A stretch of DNA of 64,000 nt. It comes from Aeromonas sanarellii. Its GTDB lineage: Bacteria > Pseudomonadota > Gammaproteobacteria > Enterobacterales > Aeromonadaceae. Location: positions 274,788-338,787 of the forward strand of contig NZ_CDBN01000021.1 in NCBI RefSeq assembly GCF_000820085.1, read 5' to 3'. Of the stretch, positions 16,540-26,118 are shown piece after piece; within the stretch, counting starts at the first letter, position 1, and every line of letters begins with the position of its first letter. Made by a program: the position numbers and the translations under genes. The notes beneath the pieces are model-generated. The model did not search any database. It saw only the letters and a list, made by a program, of their open reading frames with translations, and was not told the origin of the DNA.

Positions 16540-17952
16540 TCAGCCGTTGTCGACCTCTTCCACCCGTACCCGCAGATGTCCCTCTGCGAGCGTGGTGACC
16601 AGGGGCTGGCCGGCACTCACCTGGCCGGCGCGGCTGATCACCTCGCCAGACGGGGTGCGCACTATGGCATAACCGCGCCCCAGGGTGGCCAGTGGGCTCA
16701 CCCCGTCTAGGCGTGCGCTCAGCATGGCGAGGCGGTGGCTCGCCAGATCCCGGCGCCTGGCGATCAGGGCGTGGAGCCGCTCCTCGGCGAGCTGATGGCG
16801 GCGCTTCCCGGCTGCCAAGTGCTTCTCCGGGCTCTGGGCCTGCAGGCGCAGCTCGAGGCTGGCGAGGCGTCGCTCCCCCAGATGGAGGCGGCTTGCCAGC
16901 AACTGCTGCAACCGGCGGTCGAGCTCGTCAAGGCGCTGGGACTGCTGCTCCAGCCGGCGCTTGGGATCCTGGTGTTCGAGCCGCTTCTGCAGCAGGACGA
17001 AGCCGTGGCGGGCGGCGGTCTGATGCCGGGTCATGGCCTGGGTGAGCCGCTGGTGCAGGTGCACCAGGCGCTGGGCGCGGGCGCTGCTGTCCGGCGCCAC
17101 CAGCTCGGCGGCGGCGGAGGGAGTGGGGGCGCGAAGGTCGGCCGCAAAGTCGCTGATGGTGACGTCCACCTCGTGGCCCACGGCGCTCACCACCGGGATG
17201 GTGGAGTGGGCGATGGCGCGGGCCACCGCCTCCTCGTTGAAGCACCAGAGATCTTCGAGCGATCCGCCGCCGCGCCCGACGATGAGCACATCCACCTCGG
17301 CACGGCGATTGGCAAGGGCAATGGCCGCGACGATCTGGGCGGTGGCGGCGCTGCCCTGCACCTGGGTCGGGTAGATAAAGACGGGCAGGTCTGGCGCCCG
17401 GCGCCCCAGCACCGTCAGCATGTCGTACAGGGCGGCGCCGGTGGCCGAGGTGACGAGGCCCACGGCGCGGGGTTCGCGGGGGAGCGGGCGCTTGCGGCCC
17501 TCGTCAAACAGCCCCTCGGCGCCGAGACGGCGCTTGAGCTCCTCGAAGCGCAGGGCCAGCATGCCGTCCCCGGCGGGTTGCATGCTCTCGATGATGAGCT
17601 GGTAGTCCCCGCGGGGCTCATAGAGGGAGACGCGTGCCTGCACCAGCACCTGCATGCCGTCCTGGGGGCGAAACGGCACCCGGCGGTTGTTGCCCTTGAA
17701 CATGGCGCAGCGCACCTGGGCCGACATGTCTTTCAAGGAGAAGTACCAGTGGCCGGAGCTCGGCATCGCCAGGTTGGAGAGTTCCCCGGTCAGCCACACC
17801 AGCCCGAGATCCTGCTCCAGGATCATGCGCACGGCGCTGTTGAGGCGGGTGACGGTGAAGATCTGCTGCTTGTTCTGGCTGGATTGGTTGAGCTGATTCA
17901 AGGCTGGCCCTGCTGTGTGTCCGCCGGGGGCGGGAGAAACGATGGGGGTCAT
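16540..17952 (-). CDS. xseA: XseA, exodeoxyribonuclease VII large subunit
   Basis: Catalytic subunit of ExoVII, a single-strand DNA exonuclease, 470 aa (E. coli 456). The N-terminal OB fold (FTVTRLNSAVRMILEQDLG, then WYFSLKD) is followed by the catalytic domain (VGLVTSATGAALYDML, VGRGGGSLEDLW, SAVGHEVDVTISDF) and a long coiled-coil. The ATG at 17952 (MTPIVSPAP) is taken; the open frame continues much further upstream only because it is antiphase to the next gene. Confidence 0.94.
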   Translation of the reverse strand: MTPIVSPAPGGHTAGPALNQLNQSSQNKQQIFTVTRLNSAVRMILEQDLGLVWLTGELSNLAMPSSGHWYFSLKDMSAQVRCAMFKGNNRRVPFRPQDGMQVLVQARVSLYEPRGDYQLIIESMQPAGDGMLALRFEELKRRLGAEGLFDEGRKRPLPREPRAVGLVTSATGAALYDMLTVLGRRAPDLPVFIYPTQVQGSAATAQIVAAIALANRRAEVDVLIVGRGGGSLEDLWCFNEEAVARAIAHSTIPVVSAVGHEVDVTISDFAADLRAPTPSAAAELVAPDSSARAQRLVHLHQRLTQAMTRHQTAARHGFVLLQKRLEHQDPKRRLEQQSQRLDELDRRLQQLLASRLHLGERRLASLELRLQAQSPEKHLAAGKRRHQLAEERLHALIARRRDLASHRLAMLSARLDGVSPLATLGRGYAIVRTPSGEVISRAGQVSAGQPLVTTLAEGHLRVRVEEVDNG

Positions 17953-18008
17953 CTTACCCCAGTTGCGTCCATCTGCCGAGCCATGGGGCCCGGCAGATGA
18001 CGCGGAGC

Positions 18009-18917
18009 CTAGGCTTGTGCCTTGGCCGGTTTGGCGGCTCTGGCGGGGCTGGTCACCAGCCAGACCGCGAGGCAGACCACGGCGCCGCCGAGGACGAAGC
18101 CGCCGGTGAGGGTCTCGCCCAGCACCAGATAGCCCCACAGGATGCCGAACGGCGGAATGAGGAAGGTGACCGTGAGGCTGCGCAGGGGGCCGATGTCGGC
18201 GATCAGCCTGAAGTAGAGCAGGTAGGCGAAGGCGGTGCAGAGGAAGCCGACCGCCAGCACGCTGGCCCAGACCCCGGGTTGGGCCCAGTCGACGGCGGGG
18301 CCGGTGGCCAGGGTGTAGCCGAAGAAGGGGAGCAGGAAGAGGACGGCGCCGATCTGGCTGCCAAAGGCCACCAGCTTGGCATCGAGTCCGCCCCGCTCTG
18401 TGATCCAGCGCCTCGTCAGGAAGCCGGCGCAGCCATAGCAGGCGGTGGCGATGAGGCAGGCCAGCACCCCGATGGCCAGTTGACCGCTCAGGTCGACCTC
18501 CCCCGTGGTGGTGATGAGCCCGATGCCCACCAGCCCCAGCATGACCCCGGCCCACTTGCGCAAGGTCAGTACCTCGTGGAAGAAGGAGAAGCCGATGAGG
18601 GCTCCCATCAGGGGCGTGGTGGCGTTGAGGATGGCGGAATAACCCGCGGGCAACCAGAGGGCCGCCACGGCATACATCAGGAAGGGGACGCCGGAGTTGA
18701 TGATGCCAAGCACCATGATGGATTTGAGCTTGCCCTGAAACTGCATGGGGGTGCGCAGCAGCAGGAGCATGGCGGCGAGCCCGACGAGGGCGAAGAAGAC
18801 CCGCAGGAAGGTGGTGTTGATCGAGCCGAAGGCCGGCGCCGCGATGCGCATGAACAGGAAACTGGCGCCCCAGATGGCCGCCAGTGCCAGCAGCCTTCCA
18901 TAATCCGATGTTCTCAT
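18009..18917 (-). CDS. EamA/DMT-family permease
   Basis: 302-aa inner-membrane protein with ten predicted helices and two EamA repeats (residues about 10–140 and 150–285). Such proteins export or import small metabolites; the substrate cannot be inferred. It starts MRTSDYGRLLALAAIWGASF. It lies upstream of xseA on the same strand with 56 bp between. Confidence 0.85.
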   Translation of the reverse strand: MRTSDYGRLLALAAIWGASFLFMRIAAPAFGSINTTFLRVFFALVGLAAMLLLLRTPMQFQGKLKSIMVLGIINSGVPFLMYAVAALWLPAGYSAILNATTPLMGALIGFSFFHEVLTLRKWAGVMLGLVGIGLITTTGEVDLSGQLAIGVLACLIATACYGCAGFLTRRWITERGGLDAKLVAFGSQIGAVLFLLPFFGYTLATGPAVDWAQPGVWASVLAVGFLCTAFAYLLYFRLIADIGPLRSLTVTFLIPPFGILWGYLVLGETLTGGFVLGGAVVCLAVWLVTSPARAAKPAKAQA

Positions 18918-19062
18918 GCTCTCTCCTTGACATGGCGGGCCGCGCCATGGTGGCGGGCAGGCTTTGCATCATGCAGGGCCTGCCCGTCCCTGGCAACCTC
19001 AGGGTCAAGGCGAAAGACAAGCAAGGCACCCCCCGGGTGATGCCTTGCCCTTTGCGCCGCCG

Positions 19063-19485
19063 TCACTCGTCCCCGGGCTGGCTGACGAAGGCGATCTTGT
19101 GCAGGCCCTGCCGGGAGGCCTGGGCCATCACCCGGGCGATGACGCCGTACTCCACGCGCTTGTCGATGCGCAGCTGGATCTCGGGAACCTCTGGCTTGGC
19201 CTGGCCGGCCTCGCTCATCCTGGTGAGCAGCGTCGCCTCGTCGACCTCCTTGGCGTTCCAGTAGATCTTGCCGGCCCCGTCGATGGAGAGCACCACGTCC
19301 TCCTGCCTGGGCTGGTTGGCCTGGCTGCTGGCCTCGGGCAACTCGAGCTTGACCGCGTTGGTGAGCAGGGGGGCCGTGATCATGAAGACGATGAGCAGCA
19401 CCAGCATGACGTCGATCATGGGGATCATGTTGATCTCACAGAGTGGCTGATCGTCCGACTCACCCGGCAGTTTGCCAAAAGCCAT
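19063..19485 (-). CDS. exbD: ExbD, TonB energy-transducing subunit
   Basis: 140-aa inner-membrane protein with a short cytoplasmic N-terminus and one helix (INMIPMIDVMLVLLIVFMIT, residues 17–36). The proton-channel aspartate is the D in MIDVM (residue 24). A periplasmic domain follows. Starts inside the exbB stop codon (TAATG), so the two are coupled. Confidence 0.93.
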   Translation of the reverse strand: MAFGKLPGESDDQPLCEINMIPMIDVMLVLLIVFMITAPLLTNAVKLELPEASSQANQPRQEDVVLSIDGAGKIYWNAKEVDEATLLTRMSEAGQAKPEVPEIQLRIDKRVEYGVIARVMAQASRQGLHKIAFVSQPGDE

Positions 19486-20240
19486 TATCGCGGTCCCCTC
19501 TTGACGGACTCGACGGTGGCGAGCGGGGTGACCTTGGCGGAGCCTTGCGCAAACCCGGTCACCAGCAGGGTGAAGAGGTCATGGGCAAAGTCGTCGAGAG
19601 CCGCCAGCGTGAGACGGTTGCGACGCACGAAGAAGTTGTAGACGAGTACCGCCGGCAGGGCGACGGCGAGGCCGAAGCCGGTCATGATCAGCGCCTCGCC
19701 GACCGGCCCTGCCACCTTGTCCAGACTGCTCTGGCCGGCGGCCCCTATGGCCAGCAGGGCGTGATAGATGCCCCAGACGGTGCCAAAGAGCCCGACGAAG
19801 GGGGCCGCCGAGCCCACGGAGGCGAGGAAGGCCAGACCCTGCTCCTGGCGGATCCGCTCGGCCGTGATGGCCTGGCGCAGGGCGCGCAGCAGAAAATCGT
19901 CGGGGGAGCCCAGCGCAAGGGTGGGGGGGCGCTCCTGCATCCGGCCCAGCTGGGCCATGGCGGCGAGGGCTGCACGGGTCACGCGGCCATGGCTCTCTTG
20001 CGGCGGCGTGCGGGCGAGCTGGCGCTCCACCTCGTGCAGACTCTCCTGCCGCCAGAAGTCGGCGATGAAGCGGGCGCTGTGCCGCTGTTCGCGAGCCCCG
20101 AGCCAGAGCTTGAGCAGGGCGTAATAACAGGTGCCAAGTGACATCAGCACCAGCAGGATCAGCGGGACAAGCCCGATCCCGGAGCTCTGGCTGAGCAGGT
20201 GGGCGATGCCCATGGCGTGGGTGTCGACTTTCGGATTCAT
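19485..20240 (-). CDS. exbB: ExbB, TonB complex proton-channel subunit
   Basis: 251-aa MotA/TolQ/ExbB family protein with three helices (near residues 23–43, 140–165, 180–205). The conserved region VGLFGTVWGIYHAL and the later GPVGEALIMTGFGLAVALPA are intact. It forms the proton-driven motor with ExbD that powers TonB. Starts 3 bp after the tonB stop. Confidence 0.93.
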   Translation of the reverse strand: MNPKVDTHAMGIAHLLSQSSGIGLVPLILLVLMSLGTCYYALLKLWLGAREQRHSARFIADFWRQESLHEVERQLARTPPQESHGRVTRAALAAMAQLGRMQERPPTLALGSPDDFLLRALRQAITAERIRQEQGLAFLASVGSAAPFVGLFGTVWGIYHALLAIGAAGQSSLDKVAGPVGEALIMTGFGLAVALPAVLVYNFFVRRNRLTLAALDDFAHDLFTLLVTGFAQGSAKVTPLATVESVKRGPR

Positions 20241-20243
20241 AGT

Positions 20244-21017
20244 TCAGGTTCCTAGCTTGAAAATGATGGTGACCCTGGCCCAGTCCGCGACGGCGACCTG
20301 GTTCTGCCGGGCCGGGATGAAGCGCCAGCGGCTGACGGTCCTGCGGGCCGTCATGTCCAGGCGCCGATGACCGCTGCTGCGTTCGACCTCGACCGACTCC
20401 GCCGAGCCCTCCCTGCTGACCCGCACCTTCAGCACCACGCGACCCTCTTCACCTCGTCTGCGCGACTCGGGAGGATAGGGAGGCTCGGGGTTGTGCAAGC
20501 TGGCATCCCGGGCGATGGGGGCGCTGCTCCCTCCACCGGTCCCGGTCTGCCGGGTCTTGGCCGGGGCGCTGTGGCTGTTGGCACTCTGGCTATTGGATGT
20601 GGACGTGGCCGGTGCGGTGGTTGCAACGGGGGGCACCCCAGGCAGGGCCTGGGTGGCGGGTTTGACCTCAGGAAGGGGTTTGGGCTTGGGCGGCGCCTTG
20701 GGCACCGGCTTGGGAGCTGGCTTCTTGACGACGGGCCTGACCACCTTCTGCCGCACCGGCGCAGGCTTGTTGATAGCCGGGGACCGGGCGGGAGCCGCTG
20801 CGGCTTTGTCCGGCGCGTCATCCCGGCTCGACTCCCCGGCCCAGCGGGCGGAGAGGGTGAGGGGCTCGGGCGGCGTCATGGGCGCGGGGCGGCTCTCCTG
20901 CACCAGCCAGAGGATGGCGAGGTGCAGGACCAGGGCGGTGCTCAGGCAGGCGAGCTGGACGGGGCCGAATGCCATCTTGTCGCGGGCGATGGCCGGTCTC
21001 ATTGCACTGGCGTTCAT
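20244..21017 (-). CDS. tonB: TonB, energy transducer for outer-membrane receptors
   Basis: 257-aa protein: N-terminal membrane anchor (residues 17–36), a long Pro/Lys-rich spacer (many KPAPKPVPK-type repeats) and a C-terminal TonB domain (LHNPEPPYPPESRRRGEEG with YP signature). Delivers energy from ExbBD to haem and siderophore receptors. The start MNASAMRPAIARDK is chosen because AGGAAGGAAG precedes it; a start 108 nt upstream has no site. Confidence 0.92.
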   Translation of the reverse strand: MNASAMRPAIARDKMAFGPVQLACLSTALVLHLAILWLVQESRPAPMTPPEPLTLSARWAGESSRDDAPDKAAAAPARSPAINKPAPVRQKVVRPVVKKPAPKPVPKAPPKPKPLPEVKPATQALPGVPPVATTAPATSTSNSQSANSHSAPAKTRQTGTGGGSSAPIARDASLHNPEPPYPPESRRRGEEGRVVLKVRVSREGSAESVEVERSSGHRRLDMTARRTVSRWRFIPARQNQVAVADWARVTIIFKLGT

Positions 21018-21123
21018 CTGCCTGCTTCCTTCCTGACTGTCATCTTCGGACTCAAATGTCTTATGAAATGGCGCCGAGGCCGGCCCGTGGTGCTCAGCAT
21101 GCGCCCCCCGGCATTCATTAAAC

Positions 21124-21142
21124 AAGAAATATTATCAATCGC
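21124..21142 (-). promoter_or_regulatory. Candidate Fur box upstream of tonB–exbB–exbD
   Basis: On the minus strand GCGATTGATAATATTTCTT matches about 12 of 19 Fur consensus positions, centred on TTGATAATATTT. It lies about 110 bp before tonB in an AT-rich patch. Confidence 0.4.
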
Positions 21143-21435
21143 GTTTTAATCGCCAATGCCGAGATTGAGGCTGCTGAAGGCGGAGCGACAGGCACGCCGG
21201 GCACAGGTGGGCAGCCTGGGCCGAAAAGAGGCTGAGTGGGCAGAAATGAAAGCGCTATCAATCACATACAGCCTATCTCGAGGTCGATGGTGGTCACATT
21301 TCGCACTCTGAGGCCAAAAAATGGCCAGTCCATTCCCTAGACTGGCTGGGCTCATCTGAAGGCGGGACGTTGCGGATGGGGGAATGCCGGGACACACCGG
21401 CATCACACACAAACAATGAAAATAAAGGACTATCA
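21143..21435. other. Intergenic region between tonB and amylase promoters
   Basis: No convincing gene. It must hold the amylase promoter. A 7-bp inverted repeat (GCCAGTC/GACTGGC, 21324–21346) is the only clear structure. AATAAAGGA precedes the amylase start. Confidence 0.4.
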
Positions 21436-24400
21436 ATGGCTAGATGGATACTCGCGGCCGGATTGTTGGGAACCCTGATCACGGCGCCGACGTCGGCGGC
21501 GGAGTGGTTCTTCCGGGGCACCGCGAATGGATGGGCGGCGACCGCCATGACGTCGACGGACGGCGTCAATTTTGATACCTGCCAGCGCTTCGTGAGCGGG
21601 GATGCCAGCGGCGGCCCGCGCTTCAAGATAGACAGGTACGGCAACTGGCAGCAGAGCTACCCGGCGGCCGACTACGGGGTCAATGCCAACACGGCGTACC
21701 AGATCCGCATCAACGCCAGCACCCAGGCGGTGAGCGCGACGGCGGTGGCCAGTTGCGAGGCCTCGGGGTTTGCCAGCACCTTGCCGCAACTCAACGTGCG
21801 CGGCACCTTCAACGGCTGGGCCAGCCTCCCCATGACCCTGGTAGGGGATCACCTGTGGCAGGTGGACGCCTACCTGGATGGCAAGGCGAGCCAGCGCCTC
21901 AAGTTTGATCAGGCTGGCGACTGGGCCGTCAACTTTGGCGACAGCAACGGCGACGGCGTGCTGGAGAAAAGTGGCGGCGATATCTTCTTGAACGCCGTGG
22001 GCACGGTGCGCATCCAGGTCAACGACCAGACCCTGGCCTACAGCATCACCCCACTTGGGGATGACAACCAGCCGCCGCTCGCGGTCATCACCCCGGGGGG
22101 CACGGTGAACGTGACCCAGGGGGCGTCCCTGACCTTGAGCGGCAGCGATTCCACGGATCCCGACGGCCAGATCGCGAGCTATCTGTGGAGCAGCGGCGAG
22201 ACCACGGAGAGCATGGTCGTCAACACCACCCAGACCGGCACCTTCACCTATGGCCTCACGGTCACCGACGATCAGGGTGCCAAGGGCAGCAGCAGCGTGA
22301 GCGTGGTGGTCGGGGCAGGACAGAGCAGCGACAGCTGGTACTTCCGGGGTACGGCCAACAACTGGGGGCTCACCCCCATGACCAGCGAGGATGGCACCAC
22401 CTTCTGCACCGAGCAGGCCTTTGGCAGCAACAACCCCCGCTTCAAGATTGACCACAAGGGGGACTGGACCGAGGCGTATCCGGCCCAGGATTACCTGGTC
22501 AGCGCCAACACCCGCTATCGCATCTGCTTTGACAGCCTGCGCAAGGCCATCGAGGTGGAGACGCTGGCCGGTGCCGATCTGCAGGCCCCCACGGTGACGG
22601 CCACCCCGGCCCCGGGGAGTTATGTGGACAGCCAGTCCATCACCCTGGGGGTGAGCGACGATCAGGACAGCGCCCCCGCCGTGCATTTCACCACGGACGG
22701 CAGCCAGCCCACCACGGCGTCGGCCCGCTATGCAGGCCAGCCCCTGGTGGCGAGCGACAAGGGGAGCGGCACCGATCTGGTGATCCGCACCCTTGCCATC
22801 GACGCCAGCGGCAATCAGCGCGAGCAGCGCTTCGAGTACCGTATCGGCGAGCAGGGGGTGGCGAGCGGCGATTTTCGCGCCGAGAGCATCTATTTCCTGC
22901 TGACCGCCCGCTTCTATGATGGCGATGCCGGCAACAACTACCATAACCGGGATCGCTACAAGGCGGGGGATCCCCACTGGCGCGGCGACTTCAAGGGGCT
23001 CATTGCCAAGCTCGACTACATCAAGGATCTCGGCTTCACCGCCATCTGGGTGACGCCGCCGGTGGAGAACCGCTCCGGCCTCGACTATCACGGCTACCAT
23101 GCCTACGACTTCTACCGGGTCGATCCCCGTCTGGAGTCGCCGGGGGCGGGTTACCGGGAGTTCATCCAGGCGGCCCACGCCAAGGGGCTCAAGGTGATCC
23201 AGGACGTAGTGCTCAACCACTCGAGCCAGTACGGCCTGCGCGGCAAGACCTGGATCGATCGCCTGCCCGTCAAATACTACGTACCGGCGGGGTCGAGTCA
23301 GGGACTCATCAACAACGGCCCCTATCAGGGCAACCTCGGGGACTACGCCAGCGCCAACCGCTGTGACGACGACAACCCGGCGGCCCCCGACTGGTACAAG
23401 GCCCGCTGCCAGTCCGATCCGGCGGGCACCCAGCCCCTGGTAGACCCCAAGACCGGCGCCACCGTGCCGAGCGCAGGCTACAACCCCAACCGCTTCTTCG
23501 GCATCGACGCCCAGACCCTGGATCCCGCCTGGTATCACCTGGACGGCTTCATGTCCGGCGGTGATTGGGAGAGCCCGCTCGCCCTGCAGCGCAAGCACAT
23601 GGCGGGGGACTGCATCGATCTCGCCACCGGCAACCAGAACGTCAAGGACTACCTCAACGGCGCCATCCACCAGTACCTCGACATGGGGGTGGACGCGATT
23701 CGCATCGATACCTTGAAACACATCGAGCGGGACGAGCTGCTGACCTATGTCCACGACTGGCAGGCCCACAAGCCGGGGCTGTTCGTCTTTGGCGAGAACC
23801 TGGTCAAGGGCACCGGCTGGGGCTCTGAGCTGGCCAATGACAACGCCTCGGCGGTGATCCGCCCCTGGTGGTATACCCGCACCACGCCGAACCCGGCGGA
23901 TCCCCGGGCAGGGGGCGATTCCGGCCTCTCTGTGCTGGACTTCTCCCTCTTCTCCACCTTCCGTGACAACGTCACCCGGGGGAACTTTGGCGGGGTAGGG
24001 GGGATCTTCGCCATGGATTGGGTCTATGGGGATGCCACCAAGCTCATCACCTTCTTCCAGAACCACGACGTGGGGCCGGACAACGACTTCAAGTACCGCT
24101 ACGGCGGGGAAGAGGGCAATGCGGCCATGACCTACAACCTGCTCTGGACGGCGCGGGGGATCCCAACCCTCTACTACGGGGAGGAGGTGATGTTCCAGGC
24201 CGGCAAGCCCCAGGACATCGACGGTGCCACCATGACGGTAGATCAGACCGGCCGCGCCTACTACGGGGACGTGCTGGACAACCCGGGCACCCCGAGCCAC
24301 CCGCTCTACCTGCACATCAAGCGCCTGAACCAGATCCGCAAGGCGGTGCCCGCCCTGCAGAAGGCGCCCATGAGCCAGGTGAACGAGTGGGGGAGCGGCA

Positions 24401-24642
24401 TCAGCTTCGTGCGTGATCTGAGCGCCGAAGGGAGCTACGCCGCCGTGGGCCTCGCGGCCAACTCGGCCCAGCAGGTCAGCCTGAGCGGCCTGAAGAACGG
24501 CACCTACACGGACGCGGTGACCGGCGCGAGCCAGAGCGTCAGCAGCGGCAGCCTGAGCTTCCAGGTGCCCGCCTATTCGGCGCGGGTCTGGGTGCTGAAC
24601 GGCCCGGGCAAGGTGGGGGTGGACGGCAAATACCTCAAGTAA
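21436..24642 (+). CDS. Secreted multi-domain alpha-amylase (GH13)
   Basis: 1068-aa secreted glycoside hydrolase acting on starch-type glucans. Signal peptide 1–21 (cut at TSA|AEW). Three related starch-binding-like modules start at about residues 24, 118 and 300 (WFFRGTANGW, LNVRGTFNGW, WYFRGTANNW). A PKD module (213–292) separates the second and third, and a CHB_HEX_C-like module (383–470) precedes the barrel. Catalytic residues: Asp758 (IRIDTLKH), Glu787 (FVFGEN), Asp878 (FQNHDVGP); region I is DVVLNH at 590. Monocistronic, with its own terminator. Confidence 0.93.
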   Translation: MARWILAAGLLGTLITAPTSAAEWFFRGTANGWAATAMTSTDGVNFDTCQRFVSGDASGGPRFKIDRYGNWQQSYPAADYGVNANTAYQIRINASTQAVSATAVASCEASGFASTLPQLNVRGTFNGWASLPMTLVGDHLWQVDAYLDGKASQRLKFDQAGDWAVNFGDSNGDGVLEKSGGDIFLNAVGTVRIQVNDQTLAYSITPLGDDNQPPLAVITPGGTVNVTQGASLTLSGSDSTDPDGQIASYLWSSGETTESMVVNTTQTGTFTYGLTVTDDQGAKGSSSVSVVVGAGQSSDSWYFRGTANNWGLTPMTSEDGTTFCTEQAFGSNNPRFKIDHKGDWTEAYPAQDYLVSANTRYRICFDSLRKAIEVETLAGADLQAPTVTATPAPGSYVDSQSITLGVSDDQDSAPAVHFTTDGSQPTTASARYAGQPLVASDKGSGTDLVIRTLAIDASGNQREQRFEYRIGEQGVASGDFRAESIYFLLTARFYDGDAGNNYHNRDRYKAGDPHWRGDFKGLIAKLDYIKDLGFTAIWVTPPVENRSGLDYHGYHAYDFYRVDPRLESPGAGYREFIQAAHAKGLKVIQDVVLNHSSQYGLRGKTWIDRLPVKYYVPAGSSQGLINNGPYQGNLGDYASANRCDDDNPAAPDWYKARCQSDPAGTQPLVDPKTGATVPSAGYNPNRFFGIDAQTLDPAWYHLDGFMSGGDWESPLALQRKHMAGDCIDLATGNQNVKDYLNGAIHQYLDMGVDAIRIDTLKHIERDELLTYVHDWQAHKPGLFVFGENLVKGTGWGSELANDNASAVIRPWWYTRTTPNPADPRAGGDSGLSVLDFSLFSTFRDNVTRGNFGGVGGIFAMDWVYGDATKLITFFQNHDVGPDNDFKYRYGGEEGNAAMTYNLLWTARGIPTLYYGEEVMFQAGKPQDIDGATMTVDQTGRAYYGDVLDNPGTPSHPLYLHIKRLNQIRKAVPALQKAPMSQVNEWGSGISFVRDLSAEGSYAAVGLAANSAQQVSLSGLKNGTYTDAVTGASQSVSSGSLSFQVPAYSARVWVLNGPGKVGVDGKYLK

Positions 24643-24667
24643 GGAAGCGCAGTCACCCTGTGCAGCG

Positions 24668-24692
24668 AGTCGGCCTTCGGGCCGACTTTTTT
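24668..24692 (+). terminator. Terminator of the amylase gene
   Basis: AGTCGGCC-TTCG-GGCCGACT followed by T-run: perfect 8-bp stem with a UUCG tetraloop. Confidence 0.92.
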
Positions 24693-24773
24693 ATGGCGCC
24701 GAGGCATGAAGCGGGGGGATGAGAGCAGGCGCAGGTCGCGTCGGGCGAGGCAAGCGCACGGCACCGGGCTGCA

Positions 24774-24983
24774 CTATTTTAGTGCTCTTGCCCTCATATG
24801 GTGCAATTCCTTGTCATTTGCCCTTGAGCCCAATTCCGCAGAAACACGCCATATAGCCCCCATGGCTCCCCCATGATGGGCATCATCCATGCTGTAAAGT
24901 GGCATTTCATCGGCATGATCCACCAAATAAACGGGTTGATCAGGAAGGACCACGACATGTTTTTTGGTTAACTGACTGAACAT
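24774..24983 (-). CDS. Possible small hypothetical protein (69 aa)
   Basis: Open frame starting MFSQLTKKHVVVLPDQP and ending MRARALK. Composition looks protein-like (no long Arg/Ala runs typical of antisense frames here), soluble, no membrane helix. It has only a weak ribosome site (GGAT 6 nt before ATG). No family recognised, and it could be chance. Confidence 0.3.
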   Translation of the reverse strand: MFSQLTKKHVVVLPDQPVYLVDHADEMPLYSMDDAHHGGAMGAIWRVSAELGSRANDKELHHMRARALK

Positions 24984-25018
24984 GCTGATCCGGCATGGGG
25001 GCCGATCCCGGGGCTGGC

Positions 25019-25093
25019 ATGATCAATCTGTTTTTTGATGATTATGCGGAATTTAAATTCGATTTTTCATGGTATATCGGACTCTTGTTTTGA
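25019..25093 (+). CDS. Possible 24-aa micro-ORF
   Basis: ATG ATC AAT ... TTG TTT TGA gives MINLFFDDYAEFKFDFSWYI then GLLF. It is strongly aromatic and in the AT-rich patch. No good ribosome site; could be chance. Confidence 0.15.
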   Translation: MINLFFDDYAEFKFDFSWYIGLLF

Positions 25094-25264
25094 TTGGCGC
25101 TCTTTTTGCTGTGACTTGTCATGCCCATGATGGCGACATCAGGGGCAGGGGGCCGCAAGGCCGAGGGCGGGTGCCAGCGGGGTGAATGCGCCGCCGCCAT
25201 CCGTGCCGGAGCGGCCTGGTATTCGGGCATCGGACGCCACAATCGATTCGTGTTAAGGAGTCAT

Positions 25265-25900
25265 ATGGAAGGTGAAATGACCATGCAGCCAGCGGCTGTG
25301 GACAAGGGATTGGCCCACACCCTCAAGGACGATGTCTACGGCATGGTGCTCGGCGTCATGTTTATCGCCGTGGGGCTCAACCTGCTCAAGTGCGCCGGCA
25401 TGATCACCGGCGGCATCGCGGGCATCGCCCTGCTGCTCGCCCATGTCAGCAGCCTGCCCATCGGGGTGCTCTTCTTCCTGGCCAACCTGCCCTTTCTGGT
25501 GTTTGGCTACGTCACCATGGGGCGGGCCTTCATGGTCAAGACGCTGATCGTCAACGTCGCCCTCTCGGCAGCCACCCAGGCGGTGCCGCTGCTGTTGACG
25601 GTGAGCTATGTCCACCCCCTGTTCTCGGCCCTGGTGGGAGGCACCTTCCTCGGGATGGGGGTGCTCTCTCTTGCGCGCCACAACGCCTCGGTGGGGGGGA
25701 TCGGCGTGGTGACGCTCTGGTTGCAGCGGCGCACCGGCATCAACGCGGGAAAGAGCCAGATGGTGCTGGACGTGCTGGTGTTCGCGCTCTCCCTGCTCAC
25801 CCTGCCGCTCTCTTTGCTGCTCTGGTCCACCCTGAGTGCGCTCGCCATGAACGCCATGCTGATGAACTGGCACAAGCCCGGTCGTTACCAGGGAAGCTGA
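25265..25900 (+). CDS. YitT-family (DUF161) membrane protein
   Basis: 211-aa inner-membrane protein with five to six helices. The family motifs are visible (AGMITGGIAGIALLL, NASVGGIGVVTLWLQRRTGIN). Substrate and function are not established for the family; export of a small solute is a guess. Start at 25265 follows AAGGAG closely (4 nt); a second ATG (25277) follows GGAAGGTGAA and is equally possible. Confidence 0.82.
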   Translation: MEGEMTMQPAAVDKGLAHTLKDDVYGMVLGVMFIAVGLNLLKCAGMITGGIAGIALLLAHVSSLPIGVLFFLANLPFLVFGYVTMGRAFMVKTLIVNVALSAATQAVPLLLTVSYVHPLFSALVGGTFLGMGVLSLARHNASVGGIGVVTLWLQRRTGINAGKSQMVLDVLVFALSLLTLPLSLLLWSTLSALAMNAMLMNWHKPGRYQGS

Positions 25901-26118
25901 GGGCGAGCCTGTGCGGGGGAAAGGGGAGGGGCATGCGGAAAAATGCCGTTGCGAGGGATTGGAGGCAGAAAAGGGCTCAACGGCAAAAAAGATCATCTTG
26001 TCGTGGAAAACGGCATGGTTACGGCTGAATTTATTGGTTTTTTGCCCTGTTGGTCCTATTAAATCGGGCTACGCCATAAAAAATTCAAAAAACTTCTTTA
26101 CCACCGGCCAATGCATGA

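Larger units (their letters stand above)
24693..25264. other. Gap of about 570 bp with AT-rich core, no firm gene
   Basis: The part 24775–25110 is markedly more AT-rich than the surroundings. It holds two doubtful small reading frames (listed separately) and, near the right end, the promoter and AAGGAG of the YitT-family gene. No repeat or RNA gene was recognised. Confidence 0.3.

Noticed and set aside
17953..19029. Long in-frame extension of xseA upstream
   Set aside because: It is antiphase to the EamA permease gene, has no XseA-like sequence, and the true N-terminus begins at 17952.
21240..21310. CRP site for the amylase
   Set aside because: TCACA half-sites occur twice but the matching TGTGA half is only 2 of 5 in each case.
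21433..24315. 960-codon open frame antisense to the amylase gene
   Set aside because: Its product is a Gly/Val/His-rich shadow with no domain; the sense strand is a clear amylase. The same applies to the 747-codon frame antisense to lon and many frames antisense to GC-rich genes.
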